From positions 248,001 to 312,000 of the forward strand of contig NZ_SSXU01000003.1 in the NCBI RefSeq assembly GCF_009469605.1: a stretch of 64,000 nt of DNA. The letters run 5' to 3'. The notes under the pieces are model-generated. The model saw nothing but the letters and a program-made list of their open reading frames with translations, was not told the origin of the DNA and did not search any database. Below, piece after piece: positions 52,186 to 59,576 of the stretch; position 1 is the first letter of the stretch, and the number at the start of each line of letters is the position of its first letter. Source of the stretch: Zoogloea sp. 1C4 (GTDB lineage Bacteria > Pseudomonadota > Gammaproteobacteria > Burkholderiales > Rhodocyclaceae). The position numbers and the translations under genes are program-made.

Positions 52186-54381
52186 CTACGCCGCCAGCCG
52201 GGCCCGGGCCGTGTGCAGCTTGCGGTAGCTGTCGATCAGGCGCTGGTGGCGGTCGAGGCCTTCCAGTTTCAGGCTCGTGGGTGTGAGACCGAAGAAGCGC
52301 ACGCTGCCGTCCACCGACCCCATCGCCGCATCCATCCGCTCGTCGCCGAACATCCGACGGAAATTGGCCTCGTAATCGTCCAGCTCCAGCTCGTCGTCCA
52401 GCACCACCTCAAGCACCACGTTCACCGCCTGATAGAACAAGCCGCGCTCGACCGTGTTCTCGTTGTACTGCAGGAAGGCCTCGACCTGCTCCTTCGCCGC
52501 TTCAAACTGCTGCAGGGCGAGATTGATCAGCAGCTTCAATTCCAGAATCGTCAGCTGCCCCCAGACGGTATTCTCGTCAAACTCGATGCCGATCAGGGTG
52601 ATGATGTCGGTGTAATCGTCGAGCTCGCTGTCTTCAAGACGTTCAAGCAGCGCCTCCAGCGCGTCGTCGTCGAGGCGATGGAGGTTGAGGATATCGGCGC
52701 GGAAGGCCAGCGCCTTGTTGGTGTTATCCCAGATCAGATCTTCCACCGGATAGATCTCGGAATAATCCGGCACCAGGATGCGACAGGCCGTTGCGCCGAG
52801 CTGGTCATACACCGCCATGTAAACTTCCTTGCCCATCCCTTCGAGAATGCCGAACAAGGCCGCGGCTTCCTCTGCATTCGAGTTCTCACCCTTGCCGGAG
52901 AAATCCCACTCGACAAATTCGTGATCGGCCCTGGCACTAAAGAAGCGCCACGACACCACGCCACTGGAGTCGATGAAATGCTCAACGAAATTGTTCGGCT
53001 CGGTGACGGCGTTGCTCTCGAAGGTGGGCCGCGGCAGATCGTTCAGGCCTTCAAAACTGCGCCCCTGCAGCAGCTCGGTGAGGCTGCGCTCCAGCGCCAC
53101 CTCCAGGCTTGGGTGAGCCCCGAACGAAGCGAACACGCCACCCGTACGCGGATTCATCAGGGTGACGCACATCACCGGGAACCGCCCGCCCAGCGACGCA
53201 TCCTTTACCAGCACCGGAAACCCCTGCTTTTCCAGCTCGTCGATGCCGGCCAGAATGCCCGGGTACTTCGCGAGCACTTCGTGCGGCACGTCGGGCAGCG
53301 CCATCTCGCCCTCCAGAATCTCGCGCTTCACTGCCCGCTCGAAGATTTCCGACAGGCATTGCACCTGCGCTTCGGCCAGCGTATTGCCGGCGCTCATGCC
53401 ATTGCTGAGGAACAGGTTGTCGATCAGGTTGGACGGGAAATACACCACCTCACCGTCCGACTGACGCACATAGGGCAGCGAACAGATGCCGCGCTGCGTA
53501 TTGCCCGAGTTGGTGTCGTACAGATGCGAGCCGCGCAATTCGCCATCGGGATCGTATATTCCCAGACAGTATTCATCGAGGATCTCTTTGGGCAGCGCAT
53601 CCTTGCGGCCCGGCTTGAACCAGCGCTCATCCGGGTAATGCACGAACGGCGCGTTGGCGAATTCCTCGCCCCAGTATTGATCGTTATAGAAGTGATTGCA
53701 GCTCAGCCGCTCGATGTATTCACCCAGGGCCGACGCCAGCGCACTTTCCTTGCTCGCACCCTTGCCATTGGTAAAGCACATCGGAGAATGCGCATCGCGG
53801 ATATGCAGCGACCACACGTTGGGCACCAGATTGCGCCACGACGCAATCTCGATCTTGATCCCCAGTCCCGCCAGCAGCGCCGACATGTTGGCAATGGTCT
53901 GCTCCAGCGGCAGATCCTTGCCCAGGATATAAGTGTTTGCGTCCGAATCGGGATTCAGCGTCAGCAAGGCCTGTGCATCGGCATCGAGATTCTCAACTTC
54001 CTCGATCACGAACTCCGGCCCCGTCTGCACCACCTTCTTGACCGTGCAGCGCTCGATGGAGCGCAGGATTCCCTGGCGGTCCTTCTCGGAGATATCTTCC
54101 GGCAATTCAACCTGAATCTTGAAGATCTGCTTGTAGCGATTCTCCGGATCGACAATATTGTTCTGCGACAGGCGGATGTTGTCCGTCGGAATATCGCGGG
54201 TATTGCAATACAGCTTCACGAAGTAAGCTGCACACAGTGCCGACGACGCCAGAAAATAATCAAACGGCCCCGGCGCCGAGCCATCGCCCTTATATCGGAT
54301 GGGCTGATCGGCCACCACCGTGAAATCATCGAACTTGGCTTCCAGACGAAGCTTGTCGAGAAAATTGACCTTAATTTCCAT
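52186..54381 (-). CDS. ycaO: OsmC domain / YcaO domain fusion protein
   Basis: This 731-residue protein has an N-terminal OsmC/Ohr-like domain (about 1-140, MEIKVNFLDKLRLEAKFDDFTVVADQP; LASSALCAAYFVKLYCNTR). A YcaO domain follows (about 150-560, with ESALASALGEYIERLSCNHFYND, AEAQVQCLSEIFERAVKREI and a long ATP-grasp-like core). A C-terminal helical, TPR-like region comes last (about 580-731). E. coli YcaO is linked to beta-methylthiolation of ribosomal protein S12, and other YcaO proteins are ATP-dependent cyclodehydratases. No precursor peptide or RiPP gene lies beside it, so a housekeeping role is likelier. It converges with the kinase gene. Confidence 0.9.
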   Translation of the reverse strand: MEIKVNFLDKLRLEAKFDDFTVVADQPIRYKGDGSAPGPFDYFLASSALCAAYFVKLYCNTRDIPTDNIRLSQNNIVDPENRYKQIFKIQVELPEDISEKDRQGILRSIERCTVKKVVQTGPEFVIEEVENLDADAQALLTLNPDSDANTYILGKDLPLEQTIANMSALLAGLGIKIEIASWRNLVPNVWSLHIRDAHSPMCFTNGKGASKESALASALGEYIERLSCNHFYNDQYWGEEFANAPFVHYPDERWFKPGRKDALPKEILDEYCLGIYDPDGELRGSHLYDTNSGNTQRGICSLPYVRQSDGEVVYFPSNLIDNLFLSNGMSAGNTLAEAQVQCLSEIFERAVKREILEGEMALPDVPHEVLAKYPGILAGIDELEKQGFPVLVKDASLGGRFPVMCVTLMNPRTGGVFASFGAHPSLEVALERSLTELLQGRSFEGLNDLPRPTFESNAVTEPNNFVEHFIDSSGVVSWRFFSARADHEFVEWDFSGKGENSNAEEAAALFGILEGMGKEVYMAVYDQLGATACRILVPDYSEIYPVEDLIWDNTNKALAFRADILNLHRLDDDALEALLERLEDSELDDYTDIITLIGIEFDENTVWGQLTILELKLLINLALQQFEAAKEQVEAFLQYNENTVERGLFYQAVNVVLEVVLDDELELDDYEANFRRMFGDERMDAAMGSVDGSVRFFGLTPTSLKLEGLDRHQRLIDSYRKLHTARARLAA

Positions 54382-54554
54382 AGGGGAATCCTGACGCGGC
54401 GCTCAAAACAAATTGGCCGCCATTATCACCGGTTTTGCACCGCGAAACGCGGGTTTCTCGGCACGGCACAGCGCCCGCAGCGAGCCCGCAGCGCCGTCAC
54501 CCGATCAACCGAGATGCGACATCCCGAATCGGCTTGCTCAGGGCGGAAGCTCAT

Positions 54555-54673
54555 GTAGGTCGGGTTAGCGCAGCGTAACCCGACTCATCGTGCGTATCCG
54601 TCGCCCCAGGAAAAGCGGGGAGTCACAAGGCCGAGCACAAGATGTCGGGTTACGCTGCGCTAACCCGACCTAC
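54555..54673. repeat. Pair of inverted palindromic repeats (REP/BIME-like)
   Basis: A 30-base unit at 54555-54584 (core GTCGGGTTAGCG...TAACCCGAC) recurs as its exact reverse complement at 54644-54673. Each unit is itself an imperfect palindrome. The 59 bases between contain no gene. The whole gap 54382-54739 holds only these repeats. Such bipartite elements are usual in intergenic DNA of proteobacteria and are mobilised by REP-associated transposases; none is seen in this window. Confidence 0.85.
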
Positions 54674-54739
54674 GCCAACGACCGAAGACGGGTTCCGTAA
54701 CCAGAAATACCGGGCCACCACAAAGGCCCATGGTCGGTT

Positions 54740-55252
54740 TCAGACACTCACGCGCAAGCTCATGTACTGCGCGCCTTCTCCGTAGGTGTCCATGCACCCC
54801 GCCTCTGCGTCGGCCACCGAGGTCGATCGGAAACCGTGACGTTCCCAATACGTACTCGACTGATTGACCGCAGTCAGGCAGCCAAACCGCGCGTGTGACA
54901 GCCTGAGCGTATGGAAATACGCTGCAACGAGCGCAGCCGCCGCGCCAGAACCTCGCGCCCTCGGGTGCACGGCCAGGTCGTGCAGGTACAGCGCATTGGC
55001 TGCCGGTGGCGGCACATAGGTTGGCTCATTCAGGGATGGCGGACTGCCCTCCTCGGCCGGTATCGCCACAAGATAGCCAACCGGAACTTCAGCCACGGTG
55101 GCGATGAAGCATGTGGCCGGGGAGGCCTCCAGCTTGGCAAGAAACGATTCGCGCGACTCCAGCTTCGCTGCGTCGTAGCAACACGATTGAATTTCGAGCA
55201 CCGCGGCAAGGTCTTCGGCGCGCATGGCGCGTATCTCGGTCGTTTTCCCCAT
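54740..55252 (-). CDS. GNAT-family N-acetyltransferase
   Basis: At 170 residues it has the GNAT fold: helices alpha1/2 (AEDLAAVLEIQSCCYD) and the acetyl-CoA motif LYLHDLAVHPRARGSGAAAALV (R-x-x-G-x-A type). The C-terminal motif is FGCLTAVNQSSTYWERHGF. The substrate is unknown. Its ATG overlaps the TGA of the upstream membrane-protein gene by one base (TGATG), so the two are coupled. Confidence 0.88.
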   Translation of the reverse strand: MGKTTEIRAMRAEDLAAVLEIQSCCYDAAKLESRESFLAKLEASPATCFIATVAEVPVGYLVAIPAEEGSPPSLNEPTYVPPPAANALYLHDLAVHPRARGSGAAAALVAAYFHTLRLSHARFGCLTAVNQSSTYWERHGFRSTSVADAEAGCMDTYGEGAQYMSLRVSV

Positions 55253-55587
55253 CAGGCAGCCTTTTTGCGAAACACTTTAATCAGAAGCCCCAATAGCGGA
55301 ACCGATAGCACGGAAAAAAGAAGCATTGGTTTGAAGTACGGCTCAAGGAATACAAAAAAAGCCTGATGGGATGGCTCACCGTGATGCGGCACCTCAAGGA
55401 CGAAGCCGCCGCCGGACGGAGCGCCGAAATAGAGGACAATAAAATACAAGAAGTAAAGCAATGCCGCCGACGAGAAAACAAAAAGCCACGGTCTGGAAAA
55501 ACCGGACCAGAAAGCCCACGAAACACCTGACGCATAGAGCGCGGGCAGCACGACCAGGAGGATGACTTCAAGAAAAAGACTGATCAT
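55252..55587 (-). CDS. Hypothetical membrane protein, coupled to the GNAT gene
   Basis: A protein of about 111 residues starts from the ATG at 55587 (MISLFLEVILLVVLPALYASG) with three hydrophobic helices (about 3-20, 32-52 and 85-105). A polar loop between the second and third contains FGAPSGGGFVLEVPHHGEPSHQ. A TTG at 55671 in the same frame would add 28 plausible residues (WIHAEALRQIWRPKTKLS), but neither start has a clear ribosome site. No family is recognised. The base composition is more AT-rich than neighbours, which may point to horizontal origin. Confidence 0.6.
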   Translation of the reverse strand: MISLFLEVILLVVLPALYASGVSWAFWSGFSRPWLFVFSSAALLYFLYFIVLYFGAPSGGGFVLEVPHHGEPSHQAFFVFLEPYFKPMLLFSVLSVPLLGLLIKVFRKKAA

Positions 55588-55733
55588 CGAGATGCTCAAC
55601 TTTGTTTTCGGGCGCCAGATTTGACGCAAGGCTTCAGCATGGATCCAACTCAGCGTGTCCGCCAAGGACAAGCGCAGCCGACATCAGGCGTTGGCCGATC
55701 GCACTTTCTCAACCGGCCCACCGGAAGCGCCTC

Positions 55734-56327
55734 TCACTGCTGCCCCGATCCTTTGCCGTAATGCGCCTCGGCCATCCCAAGCGCGGCTTTCCACAGTGCC
55801 GGCGCGCCGCGTTCGATGGGCGGCTGGCAGCGGGCGGTGATCTGCTCCAGCGTCACGTCGCATTCGACCCAGGTGCCGCCGTCGGTGGCGGCGTTGTGCA
55901 GCATGGGCTGGAAGCGGTCGAGGGCTTTGGCGAATCTGGCGTCGTCGCTCTCGGCGGCTTCGAACTCGAACCACAGTTCGCGGAATTCGGCCGCCTGGGC
56001 GTCGGGCAGCAGGCCGAAGAGGCGTTCAGCGGCGAGGCGTTCGCGCTCGTCCTGACCCGCATGGGTTGCCGGCATGTGGAAGGGGACGTCGCCGGCGTCG
56101 ATCTCGACGATGTCGTGGATCAGCAGCATCTTCACGACGCGCTGCACATCCACCGTTCCGGTGGCGTGCTCGGCCAGTACCAGGGCGTACATCGCCAGAT
56201 GCCATGAATGCTCGGCGCTGTTCTCGCGGCGCGAGCGATCGATCAGCGGCGACAGGCGCACGATGCTCTTGAGCCGGTCGATTTCCTTGAGGAAGGCCAG
56301 TTGCCTTTCGAGGGTGGACGGGGTCAC
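55734..56327 (-). CDS. HD-domain phosphohydrolase (YfbR/HDDC2-like 5'-nucleotidase)
   Basis: This 197-residue protein has an HD metal site: His in RRENSAEHSWHLAMYALVLAEHA (about 36), HD in KMLLIHDIVEIDAGDVPFH (about 65) and a later Asp. This fits the HDDC2/YfbR group acting on deoxynucleoside 5'-monophosphates. The start is a GTG at 56327 (VTPSTLERQLAFLKEIDRLK). The frame remains open upstream, but that extension is basic, low in complexity and outside the family. Confidence 0.85.
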   Translation of the reverse strand: MTPSTLERQLAFLKEIDRLKSIVRLSPLIDRSRRENSAEHSWHLAMYALVLAEHATGTVDVQRVVKMLLIHDIVEIDAGDVPFHMPATHAGQDERERLAAERLFGLLPDAQAAEFRELWFEFEAAESDDARFAKALDRFQPMLHNAATDGGTWVECDVTLEQITARCQPPIERGAPALWKAALGMAEAHYGKGSGQQ

Positions 56328-56354
56328 TTTGCTGCGTTCTCTCTGGGATGGGGG

Positions 56355-56711
56355 ATGGCAAAGTCTAGCAGACCCGCCCTGCCCGCCTCGCCGCCGGGGC
56401 TCCGGACGGCACAGCCGGGCTGCCGGCAATGGACGCCGACCCTTCGCGCAGCACTGCGAGAAGCATGTGCACCACTGAGAGAAGCATTCGCACGCCTGCG
56501 AGAACCAATCTCAGGGCTGCGAGAGGCAATCTCACGTCTGAATGAAGCAATCTCAGGGCTGAGAGAAGCATTCGCACGCCCGCGAGAACCAATCTCAGGG
56601 CTGAGAGAAGCAATCTCACGCCTGAGAGAAGCAATCTCAGCACTGCGAGAAGCATGTGCACCGCTGCGAGAAGCAATCGCAGGGCTGCGAGAAGGATTCA
56701 CCACCCTGTAG
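56355..56711 (+). CDS. Possible 118-residue heptad-repeat (coiled-coil) protein
   Basis: From the ATG at 56355 a frame runs through the whole 21-nt tandem repeat to TAG at 56709. After about 33 low-complexity residues it encodes 12 consecutive heptads of the type LREAISG, LREACAP, LREPISG, ending GLREGFTTL. Leucine and the Ile/Phe/Cys position alternate at spacing 4 and 3, the pattern of a coiled coil. It is divergent from the HD gene with 27 bases between starts and has no strong ribosome site. Because the unit is a multiple of three, other frames are open too, so expression is unproven. Confidence 0.35.
   Translation: MAKSSRPALPASPPGLRTAQPGCRQWTPTLRAALREACAPLREAFARLREPISGLREAISRLNEAISGLREAFARPREPISGLREAISRLREAISALREACAPLREAIAGLREGFTTL
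56454..56705 (+). repeat. 12 tandem copies of a 21-nt repeat
   Basis: Twelve units of exactly 21 bases (first at 56454, last ending 56705) follow the pattern CTGmGAGAAGCAATCTCA plus three variable bases. Variants include ATGTGCAC and ATTCGCAC in the second half of the unit. No indels break the phase over 252 bases. Units 2 and 6 are identical, 3 and 7 differ by one base, and 1 and 10 by one base, which suggests larger-block duplications. Confidence 0.95.
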
Positions 56712-56772
56712 GTCGGACTTCAGTCCGACAGAATCCTGCATCGCTCTTGTCGGACTGAAGTCCGACCTACAG
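56706..56772. repeat. Inverted pair of the GTCGGACTGAAGTCCGAC palindromic element
   Basis: A 25-base unit at 56706-56730 recurs as its exact reverse complement at 56748-56772. The core GTCGGACTGAAGTCCGAC is itself palindromic. The same element plus CTACAGG occurs three more times at about 58809, 58937 and 59065. The remaining gap up to the Nudix gene (56773-56840) holds nothing recognisable. Confidence 0.9.
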
Positions 56773-56840
56773 GGTTGGGGGTGTCAGTAATTTTGTGTTC
56801 AAGGCGGTTGGGGGTGCGGGAATGCCTGTTGCGCAGGGGC

Positions 56841-57305
56841 TCAGCCCAGCAGCGGCAGGTAATCCCGCGTGTAGCGATGCACGTCGGCGCTCGCCGTGGC
56901 TTCGGCAATCGGCCACCAGCGCAGGGATTCGTGCTGCTCGTCGATGCCTTGCACGTCAAAATCTGCGGGAACATCGATGCGGTGGGCGAGCACCACGTAG
57001 TGGGTGGTCACGCCCATGTCGCCGGCAAAGCAATCCGGGTAGAAGTGCTCGAAGGGGCCGAGGAAGGAGGGCGCCAGCCCGTGGATGTCGTCGATCCCCA
57101 GCTCGCGGCGGGCCACCCGCGTGAGGGCGTCGGCGCGCCTTTCGTCCTTGAGGATGCGCCCGCCGGGCACGAACCAGCTTCCCTGCGCCGGGCGGTTGGT
57201 GCGCAGGCCGAGCAGGATCTCACACCCGCCGCGCACCAGCACCAGATCCACCGACACCAGGGGCAGCGCCCGCACCAGTTCGACAAAACCTTGCTGCGAT
57301 TCCAC
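56841..57305 (-). CDS. gmm: GDP-mannose mannosyl hydrolase-like Nudix protein
   Basis: This protein of 154 residues starts at GTG (57305; VESQQGFVELVRALPLVSVDLVLV) with GGAG eight bases upstream. It matches the Gmm subfamily: LGLRTNRPAQGSWFVPGGRILKDE, the altered Nudix box continuing to ARRELG, FEHFYPDCF and TTHYVVLAHRI. Gmm enzymes hydrolyse GDP-mannose or GDP-glucose by C-O bond cleavage, which explains the changed Nudix motif. An in-frame ATG at 57389 would add 28 unlikely residues. No sugar-nucleotide cluster adjoins. Confidence 0.82.
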   Translation of the reverse strand: MESQQGFVELVRALPLVSVDLVLVRGGCEILLGLRTNRPAQGSWFVPGGRILKDERRADALTRVARRELGIDDIHGLAPSFLGPFEHFYPDCFAGDMGVTTHYVVLAHRIDVPADFDVQGIDEQHESLRWWPIAEATASADVHRYTRDYLPLLG

Positions 57306-57383
57306 CTGTTGCACTCCGGGCCCTGCCGCGGCAGGCCGGCGGCCCGCTTGACGCGGTGCGCCATCCGCCCCCAATATAACCGG

Positions 57384-57476
57384 ATGCAATTCACATCCGC
57401 CACTTACGCCCTGATTTGCCGCCGTGCCCTGCGTGCATGGCGCGCCGTCGTGCGTCCGTGGCCCGGAATGGACTAA
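57384..57476 (+). other. Short upstream frame before the chorismate mutase gene (possible leader)
   Basis: An ATG at 57384 opens a 30-codon frame (..ICRRALRAWRAVVRPWPGMD) with two Trp codons, ending TAA at 57474. A TATAAC lies at 57375-57380 and TTGACG at 57348-57353, but the spacing (21) is poor. The frame is followed by a terminator hairpin and then the mutase gene. It has the outline of an attenuation leader but no clear ribosome site, so it may be chance. Confidence 0.3.
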
Positions 57477-57502
57477 ACCCTCTCCATTCCCTGATTTCTC
57501 CG

Positions 57503-57543
57503 AAAGGCCGCGGTTCTCACAGACCGCGGCCTTTGTGTTTTTT
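57503..57543 (+). terminator. Terminator hairpin in the 5' region of the chorismate mutase gene (candidate attenuator)
   Basis: A 12-bp perfect stem AAAGGCCGCGGT/ACCGCGGCCTTT with an 8-base loop is followed by GTGTTTTTT, and ends about 22 bases before the mutase ATG. No established rightward gene upstream needs a terminator. Upstream CCGTGGCC (57457-57464) can pair with GGCCGCGG of the stem (one G-U), giving a possible antiterminator. Confidence 0.7.
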
Positions 57544-57565
57544 ACGCCCCTGAAAGGAGCTTGCC

Positions 57566-57883
57566 ATGTCGTATCCCGTCTTCACCTCCCTCGCCGATGT
57601 GCGCCTGCGCATCGATGCCATCGACCGCCAGCTGGTGGCCCTGATCGCCGAGCGCGGCGCCTGTGTAGCCCAGGCCGCCGGCTTCAAGCGTAGCGACGCC
57701 GAAGTCGCCGCGCCCGACCGCGTGGCCCAGGTGCTGGCACGGGTGAATGGGCTGGCCGTGGAGCTGGGTGCCGACCCGCAGGTGGTCGAGGCCACCTGGC
57801 GCGCCATGATTGGCGCCTTCATCGAGATGGAGCGCGCCGCCCGTGCCCGCTTGCACCCACCCGCGCCCCAACACCCCGATTGA
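57566..57883 (+). CDS. Free-standing chorismate mutase (AroQ type)
   Basis: This 105-residue all-helical protein starts MSYPVFTSLADVRLRIDAIDRQLVALIAERGACVAQAAGFK. It has the AroQ catalytic residues in positions R..D..L..LI..R and a later VAQVLARVNGLAVELGADPQVVEATWRAMI. It would convert chorismate to prephenate in the cytoplasm, since there is no signal peptide. Some proteins of this type, such as PchB, instead act as isochorismate pyruvate lyases. The pheA product already has a mutase domain, so this one is extra. A CTGAAAGGAG site precedes the ATG. Confidence 0.82.
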   Translation: MSYPVFTSLADVRLRIDAIDRQLVALIAERGACVAQAAGFKRSDAEVAAPDRVAQVLARVNGLAVELGADPQVVEATWRAMIGAFIEMERAARARLHPPAPQHPD

Positions 57884-57902
57884 TCCCGCAGGAGTCACAC
57901 CC

Positions 57903-58796
57903 ATGTCTGTTCCATTCGCTTACGCTTCGATCATCCTCATCTGGTCCACCACCCCGCTGGCTGTCCGCTGGAGCACCGAAGGCACCGGGTTTGCCTTTGC
58001 CGTGCTCGCCCGCATGCTGATCGGGGTTGTCGTTGCCACCCTCCTCCTGCGCCTCGGGCGCCATCCGATTCCCCTTCACGCCCGCGCCCGCCGCGCTTAT
58101 CTGGTGGGCGGGCTCGGCCTGTTCGGCACCATGGCGCTCACCTACTGGGGCGCCCGTCATGTGGGCTCCGGGCTGATCTCGGTGCTGTTCGGCCTGTCGC
58201 CGCTGGTGGCCGGCGTGTTTGCCACCCGCTGGCTGGGCGAACGCAATCTCACCCCCATCAAGATTGGCGGAATGCTGCTGAGCGCCGCCGGGCTCGCGCT
58301 GATCTTTCTGCATGACGGCGCGAGCGCAGGCAGCAACGAGGCTGCCGGTGTCTGTGCGCTGCTGGGCGCGGTGCTTGCGTCTTCCGCCAGCCTGGTGGGG
58401 ATGAAGCGCATCGGCGACGACAGCCCGCCGCTCGCCACCACCATCGGCTCCATCATCGTGGCGCTGCCGTTGTTCGCGCTGTTGTGGCTCGCGACCGACG
58501 GCACCCTGCCCCACGACGTGCCCCTGCGCGCCGGCGGCGCCATCGCCTATCTGGGCGTGTTCGGCTCGGCGGTGGGCTTTGCCCTGTACTTCTACGTGGT
58601 GCGCCACCTGGAGGCGTCGAAGGTGGCGCTCATCACCCTCATCACGCCGGTGCTGGCGCTGATGCTGGGCCATTGGCTCAACGGCGAGGTGATCGGCCCG
58701 AGGGTGGCCGCAGGAACGGGCTTGATCCTCGCCGGGCTGGCGATGCATCAGCACACCGCGTGGCGGGTGATCCAGCGGCTGCGGGTGCGGGCTTAG
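57903..58796 (+). CDS. EamA-family (DMT superfamily) transporter
   Basis: This 297-residue protein has ten hydrophobic helices in two EamA repeats (about 1-130 and 145-290; YASIILIWSTTPLAVRWSTEG and YLGVFGSAVGFALYFYVVRHLEASKVALI). Members export amino acids, drugs or metabolites, but the substrate is unknown. It starts 19 bases after the mutase gene and is probably co-transcribed. Its last 24 codons lie inside the 128-bp tandem triplication that follows. Confidence 0.88.
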   Translation: MSVPFAYASIILIWSTTPLAVRWSTEGTGFAFAVLARMLIGVVVATLLLRLGRHPIPLHARARRAYLVGGLGLFGTMALTYWGARHVGSGLISVLFGLSPLVAGVFATRWLGERNLTPIKIGGMLLSAAGLALIFLHDGASAGSNEAAGVCALLGAVLASSASLVGMKRIGDDSPPLATTIGSIIVALPLFALLWLATDGTLPHDVPLRAGGAIAYLGVFGSAVGFALYFYVVRHLEASKVALITLITPVLALMLGHWLNGEVIGPRVAAGTGLILAGLAMHQHTAWRVIQRLRVRA

Positions 58797-59135
58797 GGGT
58801 GTGGGGATGTCGGACTGAAGTCCGACCTACAGGGGGCCTGGGCGCGGAGCCGACCCTCGCCGGGCCGGCGATGCATCAGCACACCGCGTGGCGGGTGATC
58901 CAGCGGCTGCGGGTGCGGGCTTAGGGGCGTGGGGATGTCGGACTGAAGTCCGACCTACAGGGGGCCTGGGCGCGGAGCCGACCCTCGCCGGGCCGGCGAT
59001 GCACCAGCACACCGCGTGGCGGGTGATCCAGCGCTTGCGGGTGCGGGCTTAGGGGCGTGGGGGTGTCGGACTGAAGTCCGACCTACAGGGGGCGTGGGCG
59101 CGGAGCCGACCCTCGCCAGGCCGACGATGCCCCGG
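58725..59135 (+). repeat. Tandem triplication of a 128-bp unit including the EamA 3' end
   Basis: Copies at 58725-58852, 58853-58980 and 58981-59108 have an exact 128-base period, and a decaying fourth start lies at 59109-59135. Each copy holds the last codons of the transporter gene (..MHQHTAWRVIQRLRVRA, stop) and then the palindrome GTCGGACTGAAGTCCGAC. Copies differ by only a few bases. No other gene is present between 58797 and 59217. Confidence 0.92.
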
Positions 59136-59155
59136 CACTCTGCGGGCGGTGCACG

Positions 59156-59189
59156 AAAACGGGGCGGTTCCGCTCAGGGAGCCGCCCCG
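59156..59189 (-). terminator. Intrinsic terminator of the octaheme cytochrome operon
   Basis: The stem CGGGGCGG/CCGCCCCG (59160-59167 and 59182-59189) is followed, reading leftward, by T4. It lies 28 bases beyond the stop of the last gene of the leftward unit. Confidence 0.78.
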
Positions 59190-59217
59190 ATTTGCCCGAC
59201 AGCGGGCGGGATAGGTG

Positions 59218-59541
59218 TCAGCAGCCGGCGGTCTTCTTGAAGGACTTGCTCTCGTTCTTGCCACCCGCGTTGTCGTACTTGGCGCGGATCTCGTCACCTT
59301 CGACGATGCGCTTGTCCTTGAACTTGTCGAGGGTGAGATCGTCGTTGATGTTGATGGTGACACTGTCACCGGACTTGTTGTCCTTGAGGATGGCGACGGC
59401 CGACTTGCCGTCGGCGGCCAGCTTGATCTTGGTGATGACACCGACCATCTTCACGTCGTCGGCCACGGCCGGGGTGCTGAAGGAGGCGGCCGAAATCACG
59501 ACGGCCACGGAGAGCATCAGGTTGGAGATGAGCTTGCGCAT
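59218..59541 (-). CDS. Small exported protein of unknown function, last gene of the cytochrome unit
   Basis: This 107-residue protein has a signal peptide (MRKLISNLMLSVAVVISAASFSTPAVA, cleavage before DDVK). The mature domain of about 80 residues is predicted to be beta-rich (VGVITKIKLAADGKSAVAILKDNKSGDSVTININDD) and ends KKTAGC with a single cysteine. It has no haem motif. It resembles small periplasmic OB-like domains, but I cannot assign a family. It lies 35 bases after the porin gene, on the same strand, before a terminator. Confidence 0.75.
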   Translation of the reverse strand: MRKLISNLMLSVAVVISAASFSTPAVADDVKMVGVITKIKLAADGKSAVAILKDNKSGDSVTININDDLTLDKFKDKRIVEGDEIRAKYDNAGGKNESKSFKKTAGC

Positions 59542-59576
59542 GGTTGGGTTCCTTTGATCAGCGGGGCTTCGTGCCC

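Noticed and set aside
56454-56705. CRISPR array
   Set aside because: The units are contiguous 21-mers without unique spacers and no cas genes are present. It is a tandem repeat.
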